A stretch of 14,792 nucleotides of DNA from Polaromonas sp. (lineage in GTDB: Bacteria; Pseudomonadota; Gammaproteobacteria; Burkholderiales; Burkholderiaceae_C): NCBI GenBank assembly GCA_023259235.1, contig JAHFQQ010000051.1, forward strand, positions 1-14,792, in the 5' to 3' direction. Of this stretch, positions 1 through 8,632 are shown one piece after another. The position numbers were made by a program, and so were the translations under genes. Under the pieces are notes generated by a model. That model was given only the letters and a program-made list of their open reading frames with translations. It made no database searches and had not been told where the DNA came from. Within the stretch, counting starts at the first letter, position 1; every line of letters starts with the position of its first letter.

Positions 1-1
1 T

Positions 2-529
2 CAAGGTGACAGCTTGGCACTGGCTCCGCTGGACTTTATCAAGATTGATATTGAGGGATATGAGCCATTCGCATTACAGGGTCTTTGCAGCACCTTAAAG
101 CAGTCACCCAAGGTAAAAATTCTCTGCGAATTCTCTCCCCTTTCACTCCTCGAGGCTGGTTATTCCCCCGTACTATTTCTCCAGGAAATGCATGATCTTG
201 GTTTTTATCTGGTTGCTCAGGAACAACAAGCCTGGAAGCAGACGGATTATCAGGAAATTGTGCGAGCGCTCCAACGTATTCCAGCATCGGCAATTGCTGA
301 ATTTGAAAGCAGTCTCAGGCGCGCAGATGGCAATCAGACAATTACGGAGAAAGGCATGTCATTTCTCAAGCAACATGCTTATCCTCGACCAATTTTGGAA
401 AATCTACTTTTTGTCGCGCCTGATGCTTGGCAATCAGTCTGTAAAGTGCTCAATATAAAACCAGATACACAAAATCAAAAGTGGTTGCATAAATTTGGAA
501 AATTGGTCAAATCGAAATTTTTTGCGTGA
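2..529 (+). CDS. FkbM-family methyltransferase, 3' part (5' end outside window)
   Basis: The reading frame is open to the left edge, so the true start lies upstream; the in-frame TTG at 14 is not a credible start. About 175 C-terminal residues are visible, against a usual FkbM length of roughly 230-300. The motif DFIKIDIEGYE, close to the visible N-terminus, is the hallmark of FkbM SAM-dependent methyltransferases (strand with the acidic Asp-x-Glu-Gly block). The following CEFSP segment also fits the fold. Family members O-methylate sugars or polyketides, and in proteobacteria they often sit in O-antigen or exopolysaccharide clusters; that role is inferred here. Base composition differs sharply from the rest of the window: 24 of 60 bases are G/C in 361-420 against 42 of 60 in 901-960. 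This suggests transferred DNA. The substrate cannot be told from the sequence. The gene converges with glnE. Confidence 0.8.
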   Translation, partial: QGDSLALAPLDFIKIDIEGYEPFALQGLCSTLKQSPKVKILCEFSPLSLLEAGYSPVLFLQEMHDLGFYLVAQEQQAWKQTDYQEIVRALQRIPASAIAEFESSLRRADGNQTITEKGMSFLKQHAYPRPILENLLFVAPDAWQSVCKVLNIKPDTQNQKWLHKFGKLVKSKFFA

Positions 530-591
530 GGTCCGGATTCTTATGGTTGGATAGATCGCAAGCAGCGGATCAAGATGAAAGTGATGAATTC

Positions 592-657
592 GCGCCCAGG
601 GCGAGGCGCAGCGAAGGCTGTGCGCCGCCACAAGGTTTGCGCCTTGCCCCTGGGTGC
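592..657. repeat. Strong 19-bp imperfect inverted repeat between converging genes
   Basis: Positions 592-610 pair with 638-657: all 19 bases of the left arm are paired (two G-T pairs) with one bulged C at 647, leaving a 27-nt loop (611-637). A competing inner hairpin pairs 605-610 (GGCGCA) with 621-626 (TGCGCC). It lies in the 191-bp gap between fkbM (+) and glnE (-). No T-tract directly follows on either strand (a TTTT occurs only at 668-671), so it is not a textbook intrinsic terminator. It could be a bidirectional terminator, an RNA-stabilising structure, or a dispersed intergenic repeat. The rest of the gap 530-720 shows no gene. Confidence 0.7.
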
Positions 658-720
658 ATAGACGCGCTTTTATGTTTCGATACTTTCGGGTTGCAGCACT
701 AACAGCGCCACCCGGACCAC

Positions 721-3471
721 TCACTTGAAGGTCGCGGCCCAGAGCTGCTCAATCGCGTCGCGCTCGGCCTGCTGCGCGGGCGCAGTGACCTGCGTCGGCT
801 CCTCGTTGAGTCGGGCATGGTGCTGGATACGCCGCAGTTCGCGGTAGGCGCTGGCAGCGCGCTGGCCGACGCCCTGTGGCAGCAGGCCGGCCAGTTCGGC
901 GCGCTGCAGCAGGGCGATGTTGCCCACGTTGTCGGCCAGTTCGGGGTGCCGCCCCGATTCGGAGAGCACCAGGTATTGCACCGCGAATTCGGCATCCACC
1001 ATGCCGCCGGCACTGTGTTTCACGTCAAATTTTCCGGCCTTGACCGGATGCGCTGCCCGCACTTTTTCGCGCATGGCAACAATTTCCTGCCGCAACGCTG
1101 CCGGATCGCGCGGCGCGGTGATCACGCCATGCCGAACAGCGTCAAAACGCTGTCGCAGCGACTCATCGCCCAGCACGAAACGCGCTCGCGTCATGGCTTG
1201 GTGTTCCCAGGTCCAGGCGGTGTTGCTGCCGCGCTGCTGCTGGTAACGGCTGTAGGCTTCAAATGGGGTGACCAGCAGACCCGAGTTGCCATTGGGGCGC
1301 AGCGCCGTGTCAATCTCGAACAGGTCACCCTCACCGGTCTTGAGCGTCAGCCAGTTGATCAGCTTGCGCACAAAGGCGGCATAGACCTCGGATGCGCGTT
1401 CGTCATCGTCTTCATAGACAAACACGATGTCCAGATCGCTGCCGTACGAAAGCTCCTTGCCGCCCAGCTTGCCGTAGGCAATGATGGCGAACTGCGGGGC
1501 CTCGCGGTGCCTGTTCTTGAGGCGCTGCCAACACCACTCGGCGGTGATGCGTAAAACAGCATCGGCCAGCGCGCTCAAATCGTCGGCAACCTGCTCCACG
1601 GTGAGCACGCCTTCCACATCACGCGCCAGCGTGCGAAATACCTCGGCGTGGTGGGCACGGCGCAGCAGGTTCAGGCAGCTTTCCTCATCGTCTTCACCGG
1701 TGCGTTTGAGGGCGGCCAGCCGCCGCTGCAACTCCTGGGCCAGGGTTGACGGATCAAAACGCTCATGCATCAGTGCATCGCTGGCGAGTTCATCGATGAC
1801 CCCGGGGTGCCGGAGCAGATAGCGCGCAGGCCATTTGGCCGAACCGAGCAGGCGCAGCAGCCGTTCGTGAACGGCCGGGCGCTCCAGCAGCAGCGCCAGA
1901 TAGCTCTCGCGCCTGAGCAGGGGCTCCATCCAGTCAATCAGCCGCAGCGCGGCCTCTTCGGTCACCGCGCCTTCGTTCAACCATAGCGCGGTACGTTGCA
2001 GCAGCCGTGCCAGCCGGACGCGCGAGTCCTCGCGCAGGGCGAGCACCCTGGGTTGCTGGCGCCACAGCGTCAGGCGGGCGCGAAATTTCTCGGGCCATTG
2101 CAGCGGCAGCTGCTCGAGCAGATCGTCAAGCCGTTGCGGTGCGGAATCGGTCGAAGTGGCAGCCTTGCCACAACCCTTGCATTCGGTCTTGCCGCCAAGC
2201 AACTTGTCAAACTCACCAGCGACCAGTTCGCGGTGCGCGTCGAGTTCGCCCAGAAATTCGCAGCAGTTTTGAAAGCCCATGGTTCGCGTAATCCAGGCCA
2301 GATCGTCGTCCCCGCTCGGTAGCACATGAGTTTGCTGGTCATCGAGATACTGGATACGGTGCTCGACGCGACGCAGGAAAACGTAGGCCCTTGCCAGCGC
2401 ATCGGCCGTGTCCTGCGGCATCAGTGCGGCGCTGGCAACGCGCTGCAATGCGTCAAGCGTGGGGCGGGTGCGCAATTCGGGAAACTGCCCGCCGCGCACC
2501 ACCTGCAGCAGTTGCACGGTGAATTCAATCTCGCGAATGCCGCCGCGCGACATTTTTACGTCATTCGCGCGTTCGGGGTGGCCAGCGCAGCGCCTGGCCG
2601 CGTGCTCGCGAATTTGCCGGTGCAGGATGCGCAGCGCATCAAACACGTTGTAGTCCAGATAACGCCTGAAGACGAAAGGCAACACCGAGCCGCGCAGGGC
2701 CTGCGCCGAGCCCTTGCGGATGCCATCCAGCGGCGCGACGACCCGGCTTTTCAGCCATGCAAAGCGCTCCCATTCGCGCCCCTCCGCCTGAAAATATTCT
2801 TCCAGTGCGCCAAGGGAAATGGCGGCCGGCCCACTGCTGCCATGGGGCCGAAGTGCCAGATCGATCCGGAACACAAAGCCGTTCTCGGTAGCGTCGCCAA
2901 TCAGGCTGAAAACTGCCCTGACCTGGTTCGCAAAGTATTCGTGGTTGGATATCTGGCCGCGGCCATCGCCACGGCCCGCCGTCTGGCCATCGTGATCATA
3001 GATATAGATCAGGTCAATATCGCTGGAAACATTGAGTTCGCGCGCGCCCAGCTTGCCCATGCCCACCACCCACATCCGGGCGGGCGTGCCATCCGGGGCC
3101 TGCGGGGCACCATGCAACGCGTCGAGCGCCTTGCGCGAATCCACCATGGCGGCATCGAGTGCCAGTTCCGCCAAGTCGGTCATGGCCTGGGTGACCACGG
3201 CCAGCGGGGCCTGGCCGTCACAGTCGAGCACCACCAGCCGCTCCATTACCAGTTGGCGCAGCACGCGCAGCGCGGCGCCGGTTTCCAGACCGCTTTCCAG
3301 AAGGGCTTCCAGGGTGCCTTGCATGGCCACCCGCACTGGCGCTCCAGCAGGCAGCAAGGACAGTTGCGCCGCATGGCGCCGCCGGATGCGCTGGACACAC
3401 CGGGAATATCCCGACGCAGCCGGACTGCCGGGCAACGGGCTGTCAACGGTAACGCGTGAGGGGAGGGTCAT
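721..3471 (-). CDS. glnE: Bifunctional glutamine synthetase adenylyltransferase/adenylyl-removing enzyme
   Basis: GlnE adds AMP to, and removes it from, a tyrosine of glutamine synthetase in response to PII (GlnB) and glutamine, setting nitrogen assimilation in the cytoplasm. Two nucleotidyltransferase domains are visible. The N-terminal one has GMGKLGAREL then SDIDLI with Asp151 and Asp153; by family knowledge this half carries deadenylylation (E. coli Asp173/Asp175). The C-terminal one has AYGKLGGKEL then SDLDIV with Asp679 and Asp681, the adenylylating half (E. coli Asp701/Asp703). Each is followed by a helical GlnD-PII-uridylyltransferase-type region. Length, 916 aa, is normal. The start is ATG 3471 or the GTG directly before it at 3474; neither has a clear ribosome binding site. 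The linker between halves carries a CKGC motif (Cys431, Cys434). It diverges from the yhdP-like gene across about 65 bp, so promoters for both must lie in or near that gap. Confidence 0.97.
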   Translation of the reverse strand: MTLPSRVTVDSPLPGSPAASGYSRCVQRIRRRHAAQLSLLPAGAPVRVAMQGTLEALLESGLETGAALRVLRQLVMERLVVLDCDGQAPLAVVTQAMTDLAELALDAAMVDSRKALDALHGAPQAPDGTPARMWVVGMGKLGARELNVSSDIDLIYIYDHDGQTAGRGDGRGQISNHEYFANQVRAVFSLIGDATENGFVFRIDLALRPHGSSGPAAISLGALEEYFQAEGREWERFAWLKSRVVAPLDGIRKGSAQALRGSVLPFVFRRYLDYNVFDALRILHRQIREHAARRCAGHPERANDVKMSRGGIREIEFTVQLLQVVRGGQFPELRTRPTLDALQRVASAALMPQDTADALARAYVFLRRVEHRIQYLDDQQTHVLPSGDDDLAWITRTMGFQNCCEFLGELDAHRELVAGEFDKLLGGKTECKGCGKAATSTDSAPQRLDDLLEQLPLQWPEKFRARLTLWRQQPRVLALREDSRVRLARLLQRTALWLNEGAVTEEAALRLIDWMEPLLRRESYLALLLERPAVHERLLRLLGSAKWPARYLLRHPGVIDELASDALMHERFDPSTLAQELQRRLAALKRTGEDDEESCLNLLRRAHHAEVFRTLARDVEGVLTVEQVADDLSALADAVLRITAEWCWQRLKNRHREAPQFAIIAYGKLGGKELSYGSDLDIVFVYEDDDERASEVYAAFVRKLINWLTLKTGEGDLFEIDTALRPNGNSGLLVTPFEAYSRYQQQRGSNTAWTWEHQAMTRARFVLGDESLRQRFDAVRHGVITAPRDPAALRQEIVAMREKVRAAHPVKAGKFDVKHSAGGMVDAEFAVQYLVLSESGRHPELADNVGNIALLQRAELAGLLPQGVGQRAASAYRELRRIQHHARLNEEPTQVTAPAQQAERDAIEQLWAATFK

Positions 3472-3538
3472 CACATTCGTTCACAAAACTTCACACTGTC
3501 AGCCCAAGCGAACAACGGTGCCGACGGTCATAATTCCC

Positions 3539-6500
3539 ATGTCAATGGTGCCCATGATTTTCAACCTGCCTGCCTTGCCGTTCCGACGCCAGCGATGGAT
3601 CGCGTGGACCGTGCGCTTGTTGTTGTGGCTGGTTGTGGCGGCATGGCTGCTTTTTGGGCTGAGCGTGCTGGTGCTGCATGGCTGGATTGTGCCGCGAATC
3701 GGAGATTTTCGTCCGCGTCTGGAAATCGTGGCCAGCCAGGCGCTGGGGGTACCGGTTCGCATTGGCCGGATCACCGCACGTTCGCAGGGCATGATCCCCA
3801 CCTTTGAACTGAGTGATGTGACGCTGCTCGATGCGCAGGGGCGCGAGGCCCTGCGCCTGCCACGCGTTCTGGGAGCCGTGTCACCCTCCTCGCTCTGGGG
3901 ATTGGGTTTCGAGCAGCTTTATATCGACAAGCCCGACCTCGACATCCGGCGCGGCGCCGACGGAAAAATCTACGTGGGCGGACTGGATGTCTCACGCAGC
4001 CAGGACACCAGTCACAGCGCGGCGCCCGACTGGTTTTTCTCGCAAATCGAGTTCGTGATCCATGACGGCACCGCGCACTGGACCGACGAGTTGCACCCGG
4101 CGCCACCGCTGGCACTGACACACGTGGATTTGGTGATGCGCAACAGCCGGCACCGTCATCTCATGCGGCTTGATGCCACGCCGCCTGTCGAATGGGGCGA
4201 ACGCTTCACGCTCAGGGGAATTTTCAAGAGCCCGCTGTGGTCGATCAAGGCGGGCGACTTTGCCGCGTGGACGGGGGAGCTGTACGCCGAATTTGGCCGT
4301 GCCGACATGTCGCGGATCATGCAATACGTCAACATTGAAACATTGGGCGCAGAACTGATGCGCGGTCATGGAGCGCTGCGCGCCTGGGCGGAGGTCAACA
4401 AGGGCCGCATTTCCGGCGGGACGGCCGACGTGGCGCTGCGGGATCTGGATATCAGGCTGGGGGCCCGGCTTGAGCCGCTGGCGTTCGAATCAATGGCGGG
4501 GCGCATCGGGGGGGCGCAACATGCCAACGGATTTGATTTCAGCACCGAGGGCCTGCGCTTTCGCACCCGGGACGGCTTGCAGTGGCCTGGTGGCAACGTG
4601 GCCCTGGCCCACACCCGTGACCAGGCAGGAGCAGCCCAGCACAGCGAGCTCAAGGCTGACAGGCTGGACCTCGCCGCCCTGGCGCAGATCGCCAGCCGGC
4701 TGCCGCTGGACCCCGCCACGCATGCCCTCATCGCGTCGTTTGCACCCCAGGGCCTGATGCAAACCGTTGAAGCGCAGTGGCAGGGCCCGCTGGATGCGCC
4801 AACCAGCTACGCGGCGAAAGGCCGTGTGGCGGGGCTCAGTATTGTTGCCCTGCCCAGCACGCTGGCAGGGGGCGGCACCACGCATGAAGCGCCCGGCCGG
4901 CCAGGCGTCAGCGGTGCCGACCTTGACTTCGATTTCACGCAGGAAGGCGGAAAAGCCAGGGTGAACATTAATCAGGGCGCGCTCGACCTGCCCGGCATCT
5001 TCGAGGAGTCGCGACTTGCACTGGACCGGCTGTCGGTGGACGCACAATGGAAGCTGTCAGGCCGCAGGATCGAAGCACAACTGCGCAACCTGCAATTTGC
5101 CAACGCCGACGCGCAAGGGCAAGCACAAATCAGCTGGCATACCACGGAAGTGGCCGCTGGTCCATCAGTGGCAGGGTCCTTGTCCGACCGCCGTTTTCCC
5201 GGCGTGCTTGACCTTCAGGGCACCTTGAGCCGGGGCGACGGCACCCGGGTTCACCGCTATTTGCCGCTGGTGCTGCCCAGCGAGGTGCGTCATTATGTGC
5301 GCGATGCGGTGACGCAGGGTCAGGTCAGCGATGTGAAATTCAGGGTCAAGGGAGCACTCGGCCAGCTCCCCTTCAAAAACCCGGCCCAGGGCGATTTTCG
5401 GGTTTCCGCAAAAATGCACAACGTCCACTTTGCCTATGTTCCGAAATCACTGCAGCCGCCGGGTACAGCACCGTGGCCGGCCCTCGCCGACCTCAATGGC
5501 GAGTTGGCTTTTAATCGCGCCGCCATGGAGATCAGCGGGGCCAGCGCGAATGTCGCCGGATTGCCCGGCCTGCAACTGGTCAAGGCCAATGCGCGCATTG
5601 CTGACCTGACCCAGGGTGCCACGGTCGAGGTGACGACCGAACTCAAGGGGCTGCTCTCCGATGCCCTCAAGTTTGTCAACACTTCACCGGTTGGCGGCAT
5701 GACCCACCAGATGCTGGCGAAGACTGCGGTAACCGGCATGGGGGACTACCGCTTCCGTTTGAATCTGCCCCTCCATTCCATCGACAAATCACAGGTTGTG
5801 GGCACCGTCACGTTGCCCGGCAATGACGTGCGGTTCGCTCCCGGCACCCCTCAATTGACCAAGCTCAAGGGCGTTGTAAGTGTGAATGAACGCGGATTTA
5901 GCGTTACCGGCGCCCAGGCCGGCCTGTTCGGCGGTGACATCCGCTTTGACGGCGGCATGCGCGCGCCACCAACCCCGGCAGGAGGCGGCTCAGTGGCAGA
6001 CAACCCGGTAACCTTCAGGGGACAGGGCACGCTGACGGCGGAAGGGCTTCGCCAGGCTAGGGATTTTGGCCTGGTTTCCCGCATCGCGCAAAATGCCACC
6101 GGCGGCGCGGCCTACACCGCCGCACTGACCTTTCGGCGCGGCGTGTCCGAGATTGCGGTTTCGAGCAACCTGCAAGGCATGGCGCTGAATTTGCCGGCAC
6201 CGCTGAACAAAACGGCCGAATCAGCGCTACCGCTTCATTTCGAGAACGCCCTGCTGCCAGCCAGCATGAGTCCTGGTCAGACGTTACAGGACCGGCTGTC
6301 AGTCAGCATCGGACGGGTGGCCACCATCAACTATGTGCGTGATGTAAGCGGCGCCGAGGCCCACGCGATTCGCGGAAGCATCGGAGTCGGGCTGGAGGCC
6401 GGGGAAACGGGTCCAGCGGTGGAAACCGGCGTGGCGGCCAATATCAATCTGGCCCAGGTGGATCTTGACGCCTGGGAGAAGATACTGAGTGCCGGGCCCG

Positions 6501-7759
6501 CCACCAGCATATCGCAGTCGGCGCCGTTGGGTCCGCCGGTCGTGACCGAAAGCCCCTCCAGCACCGCCCAGAGCTACCTGCCCACCGTGATGGCGATCCG
6601 GGCCAAGGACTTGCTGGTGCAGGGGCGCAGGCTGCACAACGTCGTGGTCGGGGGATCACGCGACGGCTTGAACTGGCGCGCCAACGTTAATGCGACCGAG
6701 CTCAACGGCTACCTGGAATTTCGCCAGGCCGGCGACGCGGGTGCCACCCGTTTGTACGCGCGGCTTTCCCGCCTGAACCTTGCCCCAAGCACAGCCAGCG
6801 AAGTCGAGGCCATCCTGGATGAACAGCCCGCCAGCATCCCGGCGCTGGACATCGTGGTGGGTGACATGGAATTGCGCGGCAGGAAGCTCGGGCGGGTCGA
6901 AATCGAGGCCGTCAACCGGGGCGCCGCGGCCAGCGACGGTGTGCGGGAGTGGCGCCTGAACAAGTTCAACGTGATCGTTCCCGAAGCCGTGTTGACCGCC
7001 ACTGGCAACTGGGTGGCAATGAACCCCCGGGTGGACTCTTCCCCTGCTGCGGGGCCAGGCACTGCCCAGGGCCCGGCCGAACGCCGCCGGACGGTACTGA
7101 ACTTCACGCTGGACATTGCCAATTCGGGTGAACTGCTCAAACGCTTTGGTCAAGGTGAGCTGGTCCGCCGCGGCAAGGGCAAGCTCGAAGGCCAGATCGC
7201 ATGGATTGGTTCTCCCTTGAGCCTGGACTATCCGACCTTGAGCGGACAATTCAACGTGAATATTGAGTCCGGTCAATTTGTCAAGGCAGACCCGGGCATC
7301 GCCAAACTTCTGGGCGTGCTGAGCCTGCAATCCTTGCCGCGTCGGCTGACGTTGGACTTTCGTGATGTTTTTTCCGAAGGTTTTGCCTTTGACTTCGTTC
7401 GCGGCGATGTCACGATCAGGCAGGGGCTGGCGACCACCAACAACCTGCAGATGAGCGGTGTCAATGCCGCCGTGTTGATGGAAGGCAGCGCCGACATTGC
7501 CCATGAGACACAAAACCTCAAGGTGATCGTGGTACCTGAAATCAATGCTGGAACGGCCTCGCTGATTGCCACGGTGATCAATCCCGCCATCGGCCTGGGC
7601 ACCTTCCTGGCGCAGATGTTTCTGCGCAAACCCCTGATCGAGGCTGCGACTCAGGAGTTCCATATTGACGGCACCTGGTCCGATCCCCGGATCATCAAGA
7701 TTGATCGCAAGGCGGCGGCCCGGAGCAGGACCGGCGATACGCCGGTGGAAACCCGTTAA
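3539..7759 (+). CDS. yhdP: YhdP-like AsmA-superfamily envelope protein (TIGR02099 type)
   Basis: Predicted 1406 aa, in the usual range for betaproteobacterial YhdP (E. coli about 1266). An N-terminal membrane anchor spans residues 21-47 after a basic stretch (FRRQR), with no cleavage site evident; the rest is predicted periplasmic, rich in beta-strand, as in DUF3971/AsmA_2 proteins. The C-terminal block at about 1255-1390, including QSLPRRLTLDFRDVFSEGF and the NPAIGLGTF segment, is the best-conserved part of the family. YhdP, TamB and YdbH act in phospholipid movement from inner to outer membrane in E. coli; the same role here is inferred. The frame is open far upstream, but that extension overlaps glnE on the other strand. 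Starts at 3539, 3545 and 3554 are all possible; none has a strong ribosome binding site. The amidase gene follows after 18 nt, suggesting one transcript. Confidence 0.93.
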   Translation: MSMVPMIFNLPALPFRRQRWIAWTVRLLLWLVVAAWLLFGLSVLVLHGWIVPRIGDFRPRLEIVASQALGVPVRIGRITARSQGMIPTFELSDVTLLDAQGREALRLPRVLGAVSPSSLWGLGFEQLYIDKPDLDIRRGADGKIYVGGLDVSRSQDTSHSAAPDWFFSQIEFVIHDGTAHWTDELHPAPPLALTHVDLVMRNSRHRHLMRLDATPPVEWGERFTLRGIFKSPLWSIKAGDFAAWTGELYAEFGRADMSRIMQYVNIETLGAELMRGHGALRAWAEVNKGRISGGTADVALRDLDIRLGARLEPLAFESMAGRIGGAQHANGFDFSTEGLRFRTRDGLQWPGGNVALAHTRDQAGAAQHSELKADRLDLAALAQIASRLPLDPATHALIASFAPQGLMQTVEAQWQGPLDAPTSYAAKGRVAGLSIVALPSTLAGGGTTHEAPGRPGVSGADLDFDFTQEGGKARVNINQGALDLPGIFEESRLALDRLSVDAQWKLSGRRIEAQLRNLQFANADAQGQAQISWHTTEVAAGPSVAGSLSDRRFPGVLDLQGTLSRGDGTRVHRYLPLVLPSEVRHYVRDAVTQGQVSDVKFRVKGALGQLPFKNPAQGDFRVSAKMHNVHFAYVPKSLQPPGTAPWPALADLNGELAFNRAAMEISGASANVAGLPGLQLVKANARIADLTQGATVEVTTELKGLLSDALKFVNTSPVGGMTHQMLAKTAVTGMGDYRFRLNLPLHSIDKSQVVGTVTLPGNDVRFAPGTPQLTKLKGVVSVNERGFSVTGAQAGLFGGDIRFDGGMRAPPTPAGGGSVADNPVTFRGQGTLTAEGLRQARDFGLVSRIAQNATGGAAYTAALTFRRGVSEIAVSSNLQGMALNLPAPLNKTAESALPLHFENALLPASMSPGQTLQDRLSVSIGRVATINYVRDVSGAEAHAIRGSIGVGLEAGETGPAVETGVAANINLAQVDLDAWEKILSAGPATSISQSAPLGPPVVTESPSSTAQSYLPTVMAIRAKDLLVQGRRLHNVVVGGSRDGLNWRANVNATELNGYLEFRQAGDAGATRLYARLSRLNLAPSTASEVEAILDEQPASIPALDIVVGDMELRGRKLGRVEIEAVNRGAAASDGVREWRLNKFNVIVPEAVLTATGNWVAMNPRVDSSPAAGPGTAQGPAERRRTVLNFTLDIANSGELLKRFGQGELVRRGKGKLEGQIAWIGSPLSLDYPTLSGQFNVNIESGQFVKADPGIAKLLGVLSLQSLPRRLTLDFRDVFSEGFAFDFVRGDVTIRQGLATTNNLQMSGVNAAVLMEGSADIAHETQNLKVIVVPEINAGTASLIATVINPAIGLGTFLAQMFLRKPLIEAATQEFHIDGTWSDPRIIKIDRKAAARSRTGDTPVETR

Positions 7760-7777
7760 CCTGACCCGGATTCAAAT

Positions 7778-8584
7778 ATGAAAATAGCAGCGATACAGAT
7801 GGTTTCAGGAACCAACGTGCAGCGCAATCTGGCCGCTGCCGGACAATGGCTGGCGCAGGCAGCGGCACAAGGCGTGGAGCTTGCGGTGCTGCCCGAATAC
7901 TTTTGCGTCATGGGTTTGCGCGACAGCGACAAGCTGGCAAGCCAGGAAAGATCCGGCAGCGGATTGATCCAGGATTTCTTGAGTCACTCGGCGCGCGAGC
8001 TGGGGCTCTGGATTGTCGGCGGCACGCTGCCCATGGCAACCAGCGACCCGGGACGCGCGCGCAATTGCTCACTGGCTTACGCGCCGTCGGGCCAGTGTGT
8101 GGCACGCTACGACAAGATTCACCTGTTCAGGTTCACGCACGGCGAGGAAGATTACGATGAAGCCCGGGTGCTGGAGCCCGGCACCGAGCCGGTCACGTTT
8201 GAGCTGGCTTCGAGGGACGGCCACCGGTACACCATCGGCATGAGCATTTGCTACGACCTGCGTTTTCCCGAACTGTACCGGGCCATGAAAGCCGATGTGC
8301 TGCTGGTGCCCAGCGCCTTTACCTACACCACTGGGCAGGCCCACTGGGAGGTATTGCTGCGCGCGCGCGCCATTGAGAATCTGGCCTATGTGGTGGCTGC
8401 CGCCCAGGGTGGCACCCATGAAAATGCGCGCCGCACCTGGGGCCACAGCATGGTGATTGACCCGTGGGGTGAGATTTTGGCTCAGCAGCCACAGGGGGCG
8501 GGCCTGGTGATGGAAGAAATTCTGGCCTCTCATTTGCAGGCCGTGCGCGGGCGTCTGCCCGCCCTGGGCCATCGCGTTCTGTGA
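7778..8584 (+). CDS. Nitrilase-superfamily amidase (Nit-type carbon-nitrogen hydrolase)
   Basis: A 268-aa cytoplasmic amidohydrolase. The Glu-Lys-Cys catalytic triad of the superfamily is visible: Glu40 in LAVLPEYFC, Lys113 in RYDKIHLF and Cys158 in SICYDLRFPELYR. The motifs RARAIEN and GHSMVIDPWG are typical of the Nit1/Nit2 branch. Members of that branch hydrolyse deaminated glutathione or omega-amidates (repair of transamination by-products); deaminated glutathione amidase is the likeliest guess, but the branch cannot be fixed by eye. The ATG at 7778 has only a weak CCGGA upstream. The gene follows the yhdP-like stop by 18 nt, so it is probably translated from the same message. Linkage of yhdP-like and nit-like genes is, to my recollection, common in betaproteobacteria; the functional tie is unknown. 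Confidence 0.93.
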   Translation: MKIAAIQMVSGTNVQRNLAAAGQWLAQAAAQGVELAVLPEYFCVMGLRDSDKLASQERSGSGLIQDFLSHSARELGLWIVGGTLPMATSDPGRARNCSLAYAPSGQCVARYDKIHLFRFTHGEEDYDEARVLEPGTEPVTFELASRDGHRYTIGMSICYDLRFPELYRAMKADVLLVPSAFTYTTGQAHWEVLLRARAIENLAYVVAAAQGGTHENARRTWGHSMVIDPWGEILAQQPQGAGLVMEEILASHLQAVRGRLPALGHRVL

Positions 8585-8632
8585 GACTACGGATGCGGGA
8601 CAGGCTGTATCAACACGGACAGCAGGGCGCAT

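Noticed and set aside
2326..3459. Long open frame (377 codons) on the plus strand opposite glnE
   Set aside because: It is antisense to the well-supported glnE nucleotidyltransferase coding sequence, has no recognisable domain, and such frames are expected opposite high-GC genes.
3529..3534. CATAAT as a -10 box for the yhdP-like gene
   Set aside because: No acceptable -35 box lies 16-19 bases upstream and it is only five bases before the first candidate start codon.
3032..3538. In-frame upstream extension of the yhdP-like gene
   Set aside because: It runs opposite the start of glnE and reads as low-complexity Ser/Arg-rich sequence; the membrane anchor and usual N-terminus lie after 3539.
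6656..7663. 335-codon open frame on the minus strand inside the yhdP-like gene
   Set aside because: It is antisense to the most conserved C-terminal block of the YhdP family and its predicted protein has no recognisable motif.
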